From Saccharina japonica (Eukaryota; Sar; Phaeophyceae; Laminariales; Laminariaceae): a stretch of DNA of 64,000 nt. A program made the position numbers and the translations under genes. Positions 1 through 36,621 of the stretch are shown in pieces. The stretch is from NCBI GenBank assembly GCA_008828725.1, contig MEHQ01002799.1, positions 31,001 to 95,000 of the forward strand, in the 5' to 3' direction. The notes under the pieces are model-generated. The model was not told the origin of the DNA, did no database searches, and saw only the letters and a list, made by a program, of their open reading frames with translations. Numbering within the stretch: position 1 is the stretch's first letter; the number at the start of each line of letters is the position of its first letter.

Positions 1-84
1 CCGGAGTCCCGTTTTGGGGACAAATCACTTGGAATTAGACTGGTTTGCCCCCAAAACGGGACTGCAGTTCTAAAAGGGTTAACT
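1..84. mobile_element. Family J MITE (TTAA-type), at window edge
   Basis: A near-palindrome: GTCCCGTTTTGGGGACAAA near the start is matched by the inverse CCCCAAAACGGGAC before position 65, and the copy ends in AGAACTG-type sequence (read on the minus strand) and GGGTTAA. Other copies lie at 10,733, 10,817, 21,913, 39,672, 53,700, 57,788 and 63,938. The flanking sequence on the right is a family B element, so this copy sits inside B. The left end may be cut by the window. Confidence 0.7.
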
Positions 85-287
85 CAAAATCGTCGGACGT
101 TCGTTTTTGTGTTACCATGTTGATGATAGTATGCTTGGGACATAGGAGAGTTCATTGGGTAGCACTACGTTTTTTCCCCATTTTTTTTTTTTCGGTGAGT
201 AACACCTCCTCAAGTGACTAGCGACCCTCATAAAGAAGCATGGTGCACCTGCTTACACTCTCTCACCTCTATCGTAGCCGGCGTCTG
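81..287. mobile_element. Family B element fragment
   Basis: Holds the B landmarks in order: an AAAATCGTCGGAC-like block, a TTTTTTCGGTGAG block, a CTCAAGTGA block and a GTGCACCT to CTATCGTAGC terminal region. Compare the cleaner copy at 4,833-5,088. The family J MITE at 1-84 interrupts its left half. Confidence 0.6.
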
Positions 288-862
288 GGATCTGTCTGTC
301 TGGCACAGCTCTTTCGAGCTTGCTTGCCTGGTGGGGTTCTGTACGATAACTACATCTCTTTTACACGTATCATAACGGCAACCAGAAGATTTAGGTGATT
401 TAGATCTTGATCTGTGATGTGGCAGGAGATCTAGATCTCGATCTGTGATGTCCTAAGGGGATCTAGATCTTGATCTGTGATGTCCTAAGAGATCTAGATC
501 TTGATCTGTGATGTCGTAAGAGTGGGATCTGTCTGACACAGCTCTTTCGGGCTTGCTTGCCTGGCGGGATATGTACGACAAGAATCACCTCTTTTGCACA
601 TCTCATAACGGCAAATAGAAGATTTAGGTGGTGATCAAAATCTTGATTTGTGATATCGTAAGAGTGGGATCTGGGAGATCTAGATCTTGATCTGTGATGT
701 CCTAAGGGGATCTAGATCTTGATTTGTGATATCGTAAGAGTGGGATCTGTCTGGCACAGCTCTTTCGAGCTTGCTTGCCTGGTGGGGTGGATCTGCACGA
801 TAAATGCACCCCTTTAAGCACATCTCATAACGGCAAATAGAAGATTTAGGTGATCTACAGCA
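288..862. repeat. Higher-order tandem repeat built on GATCTAGATCTTGATCTGTG
   Basis: Two repeat levels are visible. A unit of about 30 nt (GATCTAGATCTTGATCTGTG plus ATGTCCTAAG) recurs from about 390 to 730. A longer unit of about 115 nt (GGCACAGCTCTTTCGAGC, GCTTGCTTGCCTGG, CATCTCATAACGGCAA, AGAAGATTTAGGTGAT) appears three times, near 295, 535 and 752. No coding signal is seen. Confidence 0.75.
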
Positions 863-1263
863 GACGCGGGCTACGGTAGAGTTAAGCACTTTTTGGCTGA
901 ATCGTTTTCTGAACGATCGGGCTCCTTAACCCAAATGTGTCGGACATCTTTCATTTTTGTGTCCTGTCGAATACTGCTGTTTCAAGTATACTTCGGTCAT
1001 GATGTTTTTCATTCGGCAGCACTCTTGTTTTCCTCCAAAAATCCTTTTTTTCGGTGAGGTATGACGCTCCTTAAGTGAGGAGCTCAGAAAAAATATGGCT
1101 CACCTCTATCGCAGCATGCGTCTGCAGTAGGTCTTGACCCGACGCATGCGATCTTAAGGTACGATGTGCACCAAGTGTTTTCCGGAGGATGGTCACTTGA
1201 GGAGCTCTTCTGCATGCATACTTGGATACTCAACCACAAACTGATTTTTGGGAGGAAATACAA
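863..1263. mobile_element. Family B element plus a second partial B copy
   Basis: One copy (863-1,122) runs from GACGCGGGCTACGGTAGAG to GCAGCATGCGTC. It is followed by a partial copy in the opposite orientation (about 1,137-1,263), recognisable by GACGCATGCGATCTTAAGG, GGTCACTTGAGGAGCTC and the TTTTTGGGAGGAAATAC block. Confidence 0.65.
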
Positions 1264-1272
1264 CAAAAATTG

Positions 1273-1457
1273 CTAGGTATACAGTACAGGACACCTAATA
1301 CGAAACAGTAAATTTGGTCCAGGCTGGATTTCTTATTCGAGAGAGGGTGCTTTCTGCACTAATTTCAAGATAACGACTCCCGAATTTCTAATTTTACCCT
1401 ATATATCAGCCTGGCTTTCTTATTAGCTTGTTTCTTGTTAAGTGTCCTGTACTGTAT
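1273..1457. mobile_element. Family P palindromic MITE
   Basis: The ends are inverted: TACAGTACAGGACACCTA on the left and AAGTGTCCTGTACTGTA on the right. The inner arms carry GGCTGGATTTCTTATT and AGCCTGGCTTTCTTATT. A second copy in opposite orientation lies at 16,925-17,107 and a fragment at 15,190-15,330. Length is about 185 bp and no ORF is present, which fits a non-autonomous DNA transposon. Confidence 0.65.
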
Positions 1458-1459
1458 GC

Positions 1460-1642
1460 CCGACGAACGGTCCCTCCCATGGCCGAAGCATACAATGAAA
1501 ACCATACAATGAAAATCATTGCACCACAAAAATGAAATTCCGACGATTTTTGGTTAAGGTAAGGAGCCGGTACCGTCATTCCGAAAACGTTTCAGCCAAA
1601 AAAAGGTATACCTTATACCTCTATAGTATATAGCACGCGTCA
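1460..1642. mobile_element. Family B element fragment (right half)
   Basis: Starts in the internal B block CGACGAACGGTCCCTCCCATG, continues through the CGACGATTTTTGG block and ends at CTATAGTATATAGCACGCGTC. The left half is missing, and the family P MITE abuts it. Confidence 0.55.
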
Positions 1643-2160
1643 CCTGTCTATGTCGTACGTAAGAGTAAATACTAGATAGCGTTTGCCGGGTGGGGGTCTA
1701 TCTGTGCTGACACAGCTCCTGGCACAGCTCATTCTACAGCAGTACATCGCGAATCCCAGACGAACGCTACAAATAACACATACCAGGTATGACAGAACAA
1801 ACATTCTATATACGCAGCTCGCAAAGTTGAGTATCAACTATCCAATCGGTTGAACTCACAGCTGACGTATTCATATCAATACTCTGATGATACATACGAT
1901 ATTTATCCCAACGATATGTAGCTAATTGTTACGATATTTATCCCAACGATATGTTGCTAATAGTAATACTATCAGTAGCATATGTTGGGTCAAGGAGCAT
2001 GCTCATGAATAACCCAGAGCCGCCTCATGGTATGTATCCCTACGATATGTTGAGGCAATGAGCATTATGTTAATAGTAATATGCTATCAATAATAAGCCA
2101 GTGAGAAATATATATTTGCCTCATAAGTAAGGCGAAAAATCTCATGGCCTATACTCGTAA
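1643..2160. other. No gene seen; short degenerate repeats
   Basis: AT-rich sequence with a repeated TACGATATTTATCCCAACG block near 1,890 and 1,928 and a variant near 2,035. No convincing exon, RNA gene or transposon end was found. Confidence 0.5.
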
Positions 2161-2162
2161 CT

Positions 2163-2735
2163 AAAAAACGACGCATGCTACGGTAGAGGTGCCCCGATGT
2201 TTTTTTTTTTTCTGGGGGTGGTCACCTTGAGGAGTTCTATATACTGTACCTCTCACCCAAAAAACTGATTTGGGACGCATGCTACGTAGACGGTAGAGGT
2301 GCACCATGCTTTTGCTGGAGCTCCAGCCCTACACCTCACCCCAACCTGATCATTAAGGGAGGAAAGTAAAAGTGCTATAATATGATATCCGATTGAAAAT
2401 CCCATGGCCGAAGCAAACAAGGAACAGTATTGCAACAAAATAATGACAAAAAGTCCGCCGATTCTGCGTTCAAGGAGCTCGATCATGCAGAAAACGTTTC
2501 AGCAAAAAAGTGCTATCTCTATCGTAGCACGCGTCTTGGGAGGAAACTAAAAGTGCTGACCGACGAACAATCCCCTGGCTTACACAGCAGCAGTAGGTAG
2601 GTGCAGAATGAAAAAAATTGACAACGCAAGAACGAAAATCCGACGAATTTTGGTTAAGGAGACTCGTCATTCAGGAACCGTTTCAGCCTAAAAAAACGGT
2701 ACATATTTTTTTTATACAGTACCTCTCTTATTGTA
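2163..2735. mobile_element. Cluster of overlapping family B fragments
   Basis: Three GACGCATGCTACG- or GCACGCGTC-type termini occur close together (near 2,170, 2,273 and 2,530), with repeated GATTTTGGTTAAGGAG-like and TTCAGCCAAAAA-like internal blocks. The arrangement suggests B copies inserted in, or broken by, one another. Exact limits are uncertain. Confidence 0.5.
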
Positions 2736-2838
2736 GCACGCGTCAAAATGAAAAAAAAAAAACATGCAACACAAGAATGAAATTCGGAATCTTTTTGGGG
2801 TTCAGAAAACGTTCCATCCAGAAAGAAGTGGTATATTA

Positions 2839-3042
2839 GGGCCCGTTTTAACGAAGAAAAAAAAAATTCAATTGAGAAAAATAAAAATTCAAATTCGCTT
2901 TTCATTGGTCAACACACGCACCAGCACCAAAGATTAGGATCTTGGGGTATAATCTTGGGTGGTGGTGCGGGTTCTGACCAATGAAAAGCGGATTGGATTT
3001 TTTTTTTTCCATTTTTTTTTTTTTCTTCGTTAAAACGGGCCC
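2839..3042. mobile_element. Family M PIF/Harbinger-like MITE
   Basis: A 204-bp element with inverted ends GGGCCCGTTTTAACGAAG and CTTCGTTAAAACGGGCCC. It is flanked on both sides by TTA (2,836-2,838 and 3,043-3,045). A GGG-starting terminus with a 3-bp TTA target duplication is the pattern known for PIF/Harbinger elements. A second copy is at 53,822-54,029. The centre contains GCTTTTCATTGGTCA and its inverse TGACCAATGAAAAGC. Confidence 0.8.
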
Positions 3043-3045
3043 TTA

Positions 3046-4832
3046 TTTTCCCTCTTTCGCTAAATTAATTAATTGTACCCCCCCATACCACATTCAGAGC
3101 ATTGTACCCCCCTATCTTCTTGTAGATGCTCTGAATGTGCTGCTTGTAGACAGCATATTTGTATTTAGTTTGTCTACAGCCAGCCGTAGGCAGAGGGACG
3201 AGATCACAGGCGAGACGGCCGGAAGCCCGCGGTGTACACTGCATCCTCCCGGTACCAAATTATACCTCTAGCGTATATAGCAACTGCCGTGAGACATGTA
3301 TTATATGTGCTGGGTGCACCTCACCTAGCCATTCGCAAATACTTTTCATCTAACCTAGCAAAGGAACATTGCTTTTTAAGCATATGCCCGAACATGGCCA
3401 AATGTCATGTGCATGGTACTCATGGTATCCCCGGTTCCCCTCTATAGTTGAGGTGGCGTGTTTCTGAGAGAAACACGCCGAGCAAATGTGAATTGCTCCC
3501 ATCACCGCTTCCAGAATTCTCTGATCCAGGAACCAGCGGTGAACTGTCATAAAACATCAAATCATCATCCTGTGAGTGAGTAACTGAGAGCGTCTCGTCT
3601 CAACGTGCTCCCGGTAGTAGGGTTAGCCCCATACCGCATGATTGTAATCCACAGTACCAAACCTCCCCAGGGTATAAAGTAGTACCTTAATACACTCTAT
3701 CTACCGTCAGGACCCCAGGAAGGTACGAGTGAGTTCCAGCCCCCTGATGGACATATCCCACTTAGCTCTCCACATACTACACGACAGTAATATAGTAATA
3801 ATACCAGGGGGACACGACACGTTTGTTTTTTTACCCATCGTTGCCTCTTGATTATTTCTATATGTATACACTTTGGTACGTACATACATACTACGTATGT
3901 ATGGTCCCCCGGATTAGATAACAGAAATTAAAGAAAAAGAGAGAACCAGTGCGCAGCATTCAGATTTAACGTAGTTTTATTTTGTGAAAAAACTGAGGAA
4001 ACTTCTGGGAATTATCTATGTATGCATGCATGTATTATATGTATCTCTATACATAACGACCACTGATGGGAAGGGACTGGGACATCTATCTGGAGGAAGC
4101 GACTAGTAACTATTAATAGGAGAAAAGCGCAGAAGAAAGGAGCTCCCTATACAATTCGTTACCCATTAATAGGGGCGAGCTGTTCACTTCTCGCATTGCT
4201 TTGCGAGCGAGGAAGCACTTCCTGGTGGGATCAAGGTACGGGCGTAGGCCCAACCCAACCCCCAACCCTAACCCTGACCCAAACCGGACCCGAAGGAAGG
4301 GCGCAGTGCCATTTTCGTTCGTCTGCAGCCATGATATATCGCACGTAGTCGTACTAACCGGCGGCAGCTGCTCGCTCGAAGGGCTCAACACGTGATAACC
4401 CCTGCTCGTATATACCGCGTGCGAATATATCAGCAGATGAGGCACACGACGAGCGGAAAAGAGGGATACTGATGATGCCTCCTCGTATAGTATTAGCATT
4501 TCGTCCGGCAGGATATTTCTGGGAACTTTCCAGGTCGCTAATAGTGTGGTCGGGTTTGGGGTTGGGGTTAGGGTTATAGGGGTGCTACGCCCGTAAATTG
4601 ATCCAAGATGTTACCGGACGATTTGCAAATATAGTCCTCGAATGTGCTCATATTCTTCAGGAAGGTCATCATGTTATGAAGTATCACGAGCGATCTAGAA
4701 GTTACTACCAGGTATAACCAGGTGTAAGTTTTTGCAAGTATGAAGGGGTGATAGATACGTATATGTGATTGGTATAATTGAAATAAAGAGCTGCACATAT
4801 TATCTGTCAGGTGGAAAATGGAGGAACAAAAA
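3046..4832. other. No gene recognised; telomere-like tracts
   Basis: No exon with good splice borders or a known motif was found. CCCAACCCTAACCCTGACCC-like sequence lies at about 4,255-4,285 and GGGGTTGGGGTTAGGGTTA at about 4,558-4,577, both resembling degenerate TTAGGG repeats. If gene 2 extends to the left, this is a place where its next exon could hide, but I could not identify one. Confidence 0.4.
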
Positions 4833-5088
4833 TGACACATGCTACCATAGAGGAGGTGCACCATGTTTTTTTCTGAGCTTCTTTCTCACTTAAGGAGCGG
4901 CATACCTCACCGAAAAAATGATTTTGGAGGAAACTGAAAGTGCTGCCGGATGAGAAATATCCTGACCGAAGTATACGCTGAAACATTATTCGTCACAAAA
5001 ATCAAAGTCCGACGAATTTGGGTTAAGGAGCCCGATCGTTCAGAAAACGATTTAGCCAAAAAGTGCTGCCTCTACCGTAGCACGCGTC
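4833..5088. mobile_element. Family B element, near-complete copy
   Basis: A 256-bp element with left end GACACATGCTACCATAGAGG and right end CCTCTACCGTAGCACGCGTC, which are imperfect inverses. AAAT stands immediately outside both ends, suggesting a 4-bp target duplication. Internal landmarks are GGAGGAAACTGAAAGTGCTG, GCTGAAACATTATTCGTCAC and TTTAGCCAAAAAGTGCTG. No transposase is encoded, so it is non-autonomous. Confidence 0.75.
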
Positions 5089-5339
5089 AAATACCCTGGT
5101 AATGTATACCTGGTACCTCACACGTACGTAGCTTGCAAAGATTGACACAGCGTAGTGGGCGTTTTTTTCTTCTTCAAAATCACACAGCGGACGGACGTTG
5201 TTCTAAAGTTCGCAAGCAACAAAGAAGCCCACTCTGTGGTCCGAAATAATAAGATGGAACACCGCCATTGAGTAGAAAGAGCCACTGATTCGTCCTCGAC
5301 ATGTGAGCTGGAGCAGACTGCCACTGACATACAGTAGAG

Positions 5340-6555
5340 AGGGCCACTCAATGGTGGTCCGGCACACGAGATCTGGGGTAGCCTGCCCCTAGAAAAGCTA
5401 CTAGCACTGCTGCACTGGCCCGATACGAGCTGGAATAATATCGTGTTCTGTTCGCACCACTAGTCTAGTCTAGTCTTCTTGCCATCCTTAACAATGTGTA
5501 GTAATCGCAATAGATTCAACATTGACCCCTCAGAAGCACTCCGAAATAAAAAAGCCACGGAGACTATCCTTCACGAGCGGTCCGCACAACATCGCGCACG
5601 CGGCTTGCAGAGAAAGAGAGAGAGAGACGAGTATTATTGCACATTTTGTTTTCCAGGTCTGCGGGGCTGGCATGTCAAAACGTTCACACAAAACAATCAC
5701 AACAACAAAAAAAACAAATCACAAAACAAATTAACACTGACTGGTCCGATAATAGCTGGAATAGGCTGCTGCTTCGCCGTAGAACAGCCGCTCACTGGTC
5801 CAACAGTATTCGGAATAGACTGTCCCCTAGAAAATCTGCATTGATCCTACATGATGACCCAGAAAATTCCAATAGACCACCAAAACTACTAGAAGAGTCG
5901 CTGGTCCGACTGGTCTGAAATATGAGCTGGAGAAGACCAACAACTACCAGTAGAATCAGGCACTGGTTCTACATGAGCTGAAACGTACCAATAGACTACC
6001 TGCCCGTAGAAGCAGAAGAAGAGCCACCACTGGTCCGAGGCATGAGCTAGAGAAGACCGCTAGACTACTACCACTACAGAAAAGCCACTGATCCCACACA
6101 AGCAGGAAAATACCAATAGCCTCGTATCTATCTACACCACCAACACCAGATGAGCCACCTCTGGTCTGATAGGACGCTGGAGAAGACCAATAGATTATTG
6201 CCCACTAGAGAAATGCACTGGTCCGACTGGTCCGACAGGAGCTTGAAAAGAGACCAATAGGCTACTGCCCACTATGAAAATGCACTAGTCCGGACATGAG
6301 CTGGAGAAAACCAGTAGACTACTGCCCACTAGAGGACCAATAGACTACCACTAGCCACTCCGTCCTCATATGAGCGTGAGAAGAGACCAATAGACTACTG
6401 CCCACTAGAAAATGCACTGGGTCCGGACATGAGCTGGAGGAAACCAGTAGACTACTGCCCACTAGAGGAGCCACCACTCGTCTAATATGAGCCGGAGAAG
6501 ACCAACAGACTACTGCCCACTAGAGAAATGCACTGGTCCGACTGGTCCGACGTGA
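5340..6555. repeat. Degenerate satellite of about 70-80 bp units
   Basis: Many diverged units contain GAGCTGGAGAAGACCAATAG, ACTACTGCCCACTAGA and CACTGGTCCGA. The best preserved run is 6,170-6,555. The open frames across it are by-products of the repeat. The outer part of the palindrome at 6,556 is made of the same units. Confidence 0.7.
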
Positions 6556-7408
6556 GCTTGAGAAGAGACCAATAGACTACTGCCCACTAGAAAATGCACT
6601 AATCCGGACATGAGCTGGAGAAAACCAGGAGACTACTGGCCACTAAAGGAGCCACCACTACACAGTATTCCGGACATGGGCTGGAGAAGACCAATAGATT
6701 ACTGCCCACTAGAAGAGCCACTGGTCCGATATCCACACGTACGCTATCTCTCCCTGCACCTGCGTGTCTAGTGTAATGGTATGGGCTAGGAAGGCCGGTA
6801 ATTACCTCTGCATAGGTAATTGATCCGTTTTCGTATAACTTGGATGGCATTCGTATTCGGTATTCGGGGTATTTATAGCATCTGTGGGCCATACTTGAAG
6901 CCCATCCCGAATGCGACTCGCCCAATACCTCACGGCGCTTCGCGCTTGGTACAAGCAATGTCTGCCTGGTTGGTGAAAACCCAACCCGTCCTGGCATTGT
7001 AGGGATGCGAGGGTCTATGGTCATTATGACTACGGCTGTGCACAACATGAGTACATCGGGATGGGCTTCAAGTATGGCCCACAGATGCTATAAATACCCC
7101 GAATACCGAATACGAATGCCATCCAAGTTATACGAAAACGGATCAATTACCTATGCAGAGGTAATTACCGGCCTTCCTAGCCCATACCATTACACTAGAC
7201 ACGCAGGTGCAGGGAGAGATAGCGTACGTGTGGATATCGGACCAGTGGCTCTTCTAGTGGGCAGTAATCTATTGGTCTTCTCCAGCCCATGTCCGGAATA
7301 CTGTGTAGTGGTGGCTCCTTTAGTGGCCAGTAGTCTCCTGGTTTTCTCCAGCTCATGTCCGGATTAGTGCATTTTCTAGTGGGCAGTAGTCTATTGGTCT
7401 CTTCTCAA
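6556..7408. repeat. Large near-perfect inverted repeat, arms of about 354 bp
   Basis: The left arm (6,556-6,910) and right arm (7,055-7,408) are reverse complements, with a spacer of about 145 bp. Reading each arm outward gives the same peptide over at least 100 codons, so the arms are almost identical. The inner part is repeat D (family unit seen again at 7,858 and 8,308). The spacer is a family E repeat. The arms may be a recent inverted duplication or an assembly fold-back. Confidence 0.85.
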
Positions 7409-7479
7409 GGTCGCGTCCCTCAGCCTCCCCCGCTCATATCCCTCCACGCGCACTCTCGAGTCGCGCGCCGCCGCCGAGC

Positions 7480-7636
7480 GCGTCGACCTCAAACTGGGTG
7501 GATCTTGCGGAAATGCCTCGCCGCTGAAGATGATATTAGCGGTGCCGTTGCTTCTGAGGAAGATATTTGTGGTGCTGATGAGTCCACTCAAAATATTTCG
7601 CCTCAATTAAAAAATCAAAGAATCACGGAGGCATGA
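7480..7636 (+). other. Open plus-strand segment of unknown nature
   Basis: An acidic open stretch (EDDISGAV, ASEEDICGADEST) runs to a TGA at about 7,636. A CG-rich start (CGCGCGCCGCCGCCGAGCGCG) sets it apart from the surrounding repeats. No splice acceptor or family was recognised. It may be a 3' terminal exon, or chance. Confidence 0.2.
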
Positions 7637-7719
7637 AAACTCGGCTGATTTTTTGTCGGGTGGATTCATGTATATATAGCTACTACTCCTGTACTGCGAT
7701 AGCCCCTTTTTCAGAGTAG

Positions 7720-8300
7720 TGTGATAAGACTGGGTGAGACACAGAGTATCCCCTTGCAGGTTTGTCTATTAAGCATCCTTGGTGTTACTCACTTTCCGTA
7801 GAGTCAAGCGTAGAAGAGAAGCAGCTTATATTAAACCCCGAGCCAGATGACATCGGCTCGGGATGGGCTTCAAGTATGGCCCACAGATGCTATAAATACC
7901 CCGAATACCGAATACGAATGCCATCCAAGTTATACGAAAACGGATCAATTACCTATGCAGAGGTAATTACCGGCCTTCCTAGCCCATACCATTACACTAG
8001 ANGCCGATGTCATCTGGCTCGGGGTTTAATATAAGCTGCTTCTCTTCTACGCTTGACTCTACGGAAAGTGAGTAACACCAAGGATGCTTAATAGACAAAC
8101 CTGCAAGGGGATACTCTGTGTCTCACCCAGTCATATCACACGTGGCGTCTTTGGCAGAAGCCAGTGTGATAAGACTGGGTGAGACACAGAGTATCCCCTT
8201 GCAGGTTTGTCTATTAAGCATCCTTGGTGTTACTCACTTTCCGTAGAGTCAAGCGTAGAAGAGAAGCAGCTTATATTAATCCCCGAGCCAGATGACATCT
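7720..8300. repeat. F-like repeat fold-back with an N at the hinge
   Basis: A unit of about 138 bp (starting TGATAAGACTGGGTGAGACA) occurs at 7,720-7,857 in direct orientation, at 8,003-8,140 inverted, and at 8,164-8,300 direct. A truncated repeat D (7,858-8,001) sits between the first two and stops at the single ambiguous base at 8,002. The unit resembles the left part of LTR-like family F. Confidence 0.8.
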
Positions 8301-8307
8301 GCTTCGG

Positions 8308-8435
8308 GATGGGCTTCAAGTATAGGCCCTCAGACATTATAAATACCCCGAATACCGAATACGAATGCCATCCAAGTTATACGAAAACGGACCAATCACC
8401 TGTACAGAGGTAATTACCCCCCCCCCCCCCCCCCT
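8308..8435 (+). repeat. Diverged repeat D copy ending in a poly-C run
   Basis: Aligns with 7,861-7,960 (AAATACCCCGAATACCGAAT, TCCAAGTTATACGAAAACGG) with scattered differences, and ends at a run of about 18 C residues. It is older than the almost identical copies at 6,780, 7,060 and 7,860. Confidence 0.65.
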
Positions 8436-8576
8436 ACTGTATACCTGTGTATGTGGTGGGCGACCAGGCTGAGGCAGGGGTTGGTCACGCTGTAGCCGGC
8501 ATCGTGCAGCACTCGGGCCAAGCGTCCGTCGCACCTACGAGTACAGTGCATAAAACGACAACGTTGAAGATCATAC

Positions 8577-8790
8577 ATACGACACATACATACGGAATCC
8601 GACGCAAGTCGACGAGGGAAGAAAGTGCTGAAATCTTCTCGCGATAAAAAAATGCAAGGCAAGTACCGTAGTGGGGAGGGGGGAGAAGAGACTACTTAAG
8701 AGACCCCGGATCTGAGTTACGACTAAAGAGGGAGAGAGAAAACGAAGGGCGAAGATAATAAATGGGATGAACAAAAAAAAAAAAAACATG
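8577..8790 (+). mobile_element. Family G SINE, 5'-truncated
   Basis: Matches the body of the tRNA-headed SINE at 20,655-20,985 in inverse orientation: GACGAGGGAAGAAAGTGCTG, TCTTCTCGCGATAAAAA, GACCCCGGATCTGAGTTACG and the 3' end AATGGGATGAACAAAAAA. The tRNA-like head is missing. Confidence 0.7.
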
Positions 8791-9149
8791 GTTGGATGGC
8801 GAGAATAGCAATAACAACAGAATTTTAACAGGTGAAACGTCGGTCGGGAGTCGGCAAAGAAAGGCATTCATATAAGGGGGACTGCATTATTATTGGTGTA
8901 AGTTTTGTCGAGTATTCAGGGATGGTTGATAGGTATATGTATGTGAATGGTATTCTGGTTGAAATAGGAGCTGCACATTGTCAGATGGAAAATGGAACAA
9001 GACTATTAATATTACAAATATATGACGGTACACGATGCTCCCGGCAGCATGAAGCGCAGCGGTGCTGACTGAGCGAGAAACGGACAGCACCGATATACCG
9101 AGCCATGAATGAATGCAGTTTCCGGAACGCATCTCCCAACCCGATATAT

Positions 9150-9470
9150 AGACGCGCCGTAACTACTACCTCTAACAGATCCCTGACAGATCACTGACAG
9201 ATCACTTACAGATCACTGACAGATCGTCGGTTCCCACTTCATGATCTAGATATGTATGATCTGTATGGTCTGTAGGATCTGTACAATCTGTGTGATCAGG
9301 TTCAAGTTGCCGTGTGATAACCGTATATTCTTCATGATCTAGGAAATACTCCCTGGGTTGGATCTGTACTGTATAGATCCTTCACGGCATCTCAAAACGG
9401 CAGGCTAGGATCTAGGTGATCTAGATTACATATCTGTAGATGATCTATCGATAGATAGACGGTCTGGCCG
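9150..9470. repeat. GATC-rich short tandem repeats
   Basis: Repeated ACTGACAGATCAC units (9,170-9,225) are followed by GTATGATCTGTATGGTCTG-like units. They resemble the repeats at 46,325-46,500 and 60,640-60,925. No coding signal. Confidence 0.65.
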
Positions 9471-9545
9471 ACGTATGAACTGTTTCGACTAACCCTAGGT
9501 AATGCTATTTTTTACTGGTGGTACTGTATCATGACACCGATGTAC

Positions 9546-9648
9546 CTGGGCCTGCCTCTTTCGAAATCGGTCTCACCTGCTACCGTTGGCGTTAGCTTTG
9601 GTCGGAAAACCCAGGCATCTTGGATGTCGGTTCGCGGAACAAACTCTC
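9546..9648 (-). pseudogene. Duplicate of the 3' half of gene 2 exon 11
   Basis: Reading the minus strand gives FVPRTDIQDAWVFR and DFERGRPR, aligned with FVPRIDSQDVWIFR and DFEMGRPR of exon 11 (10,262-10,437). The donor CCCAG/GTACA is kept at the same place. The upstream half (VFALTPWQG) is absent and only a weak GAGAG acceptor precedes it. I therefore call it a partial copy. An alternative exon is possible, because the frame is intact. Confidence 0.65.
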
Positions 9649-9689
9649 AGAATGACAACTACTACTACAGCAGTACCTGATCTAGATTG

Positions 9690-10195
9690 TAACGGGAACT
9701 GCAGCACGGTAGAAGATCTAGCTAATGTAGATCATGACTGGTCTGCTGTAGATAATGATATGTCCGATGTAGATCATGATATATCTCAAGATACTGATCT
9801 GTCTGATGTAGATCAGGATATGTCCGATGTAGCTAATGATCTGCCCGGTGCAGATCATAGGCTGTCTCAAGATAATGATATGTCCGATGTAGATCATGAT
9901 CCGTCCGATGTAGATCATGATATGTCCGATGTAGATAATGATATATCCGATGCAGAAAATGATATGTCCGATGTAGATAATGATCTGTCCCATGTGGATA
10001 CCGATGTGCCCTATATATGTAGATCATTATCTGTCCCAAGATAATGATGTGCCCGATGTATATCACGATCTGTCCCATGTAGATACGGATACGTCCCATG
10101 TAGACAATGACCTGTCCCATGTAGACCACGACCTGTCCGCTGTAGATCATAATCTGTCCGAGATGCAGATCATAATCTGTCCCCATGTGTAGATA
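9690..10195. repeat. 21-bp minisatellite (GATGTAGATCATGATATGTCC)
   Basis: About 22 variant copies of a 21-nt unit lie between the two copies of the gene 2 exon 11 segment. Because 21 is divisible by 3, it stays open on both strands, giving SDVDHDM-type heptapeptides on plus and YIGHIMI-type on minus. The open frame is a property of the repeat and I do not annotate a protein. Confidence 0.85.
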
Positions 10196-10261
10196 TATTC
10201 CCAATCAGGGATAAAGCCATATTGTTAAGTTTGCTGATGGTGCTCCCATATAGTGTTGTAC

Positions 10262-36223
<25,962 letters not shown>

Positions 36224-36621
36224 GGCCTCTCCATTCTCTTCCTCCCGACCCCCTATCCGCCACCGTCCCCTTTCCAAAAATCAACAGGGTCTGGCGGCGG
36301 AAGCCTCAGCTGCTGCTACCGGTGCCTTTGCTCCACCCCATCGCTTATGCCGTGCTCCTTCTGCCCCGATGCCTCCATCAATCCCAGCTCCCTCACCAGG
36401 CCCATGCCATCCACCGGCACCACCTCACGCTTCAACTCGTGCTGCTCCTCCTCATCCGACTCCTCCAGTTCCCTCTCCCTTACCAGATCATTTCCCCCCT
36501 CCTATACTACCATACCCCTTTCCCTATATCGTTCCGTCTCCTCCTCCTTAATATCCATCACTGCCTCCTCCTCGTCGCCTTCCACGACGTACGTAGACGT
36601 CCGCACCTGTTGTTGCTGTTG
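36224..36621 (-). other. Open, Glu-rich stretch broken only by TAG codons
   Basis: Directly after the gene 1 stop, the same minus frame continues QQQQQVRTSTYVVEGDEEE and LEESDEEEQHELKREVV and meets only further TAG stops (no TAA or TGA) down to about 36,230. The composition is exon-like. It may be 3' UTR of gene 1, an eroded end of gene 1, or a linker between genes 1 and 2. Confidence 0.4.

Noticed and set aside
6599..7367. Two identical 100-codon frames at 6.6-7.4 kb as a duplicated gene
   Set aside because: They are mirror images in a palindrome of satellite and repeat D sequence and lack any coding signature.
9586..10204. Asp-rich 152-codon frame (SDVDHDM repeats), possibly calcium-binding
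   Set aside because: The 21-bp minisatellite leaves several frames open on both strands; the flanks are gene 2 exon copies on the minus strand, so a plus-strand protein is not supported.
36224..36621. Reassignment of TAG to glutamine
   Set aside because: None of the conserved exons contains an in-frame TAG, and two of the four TAG codons here are not in a glutamine-like context.
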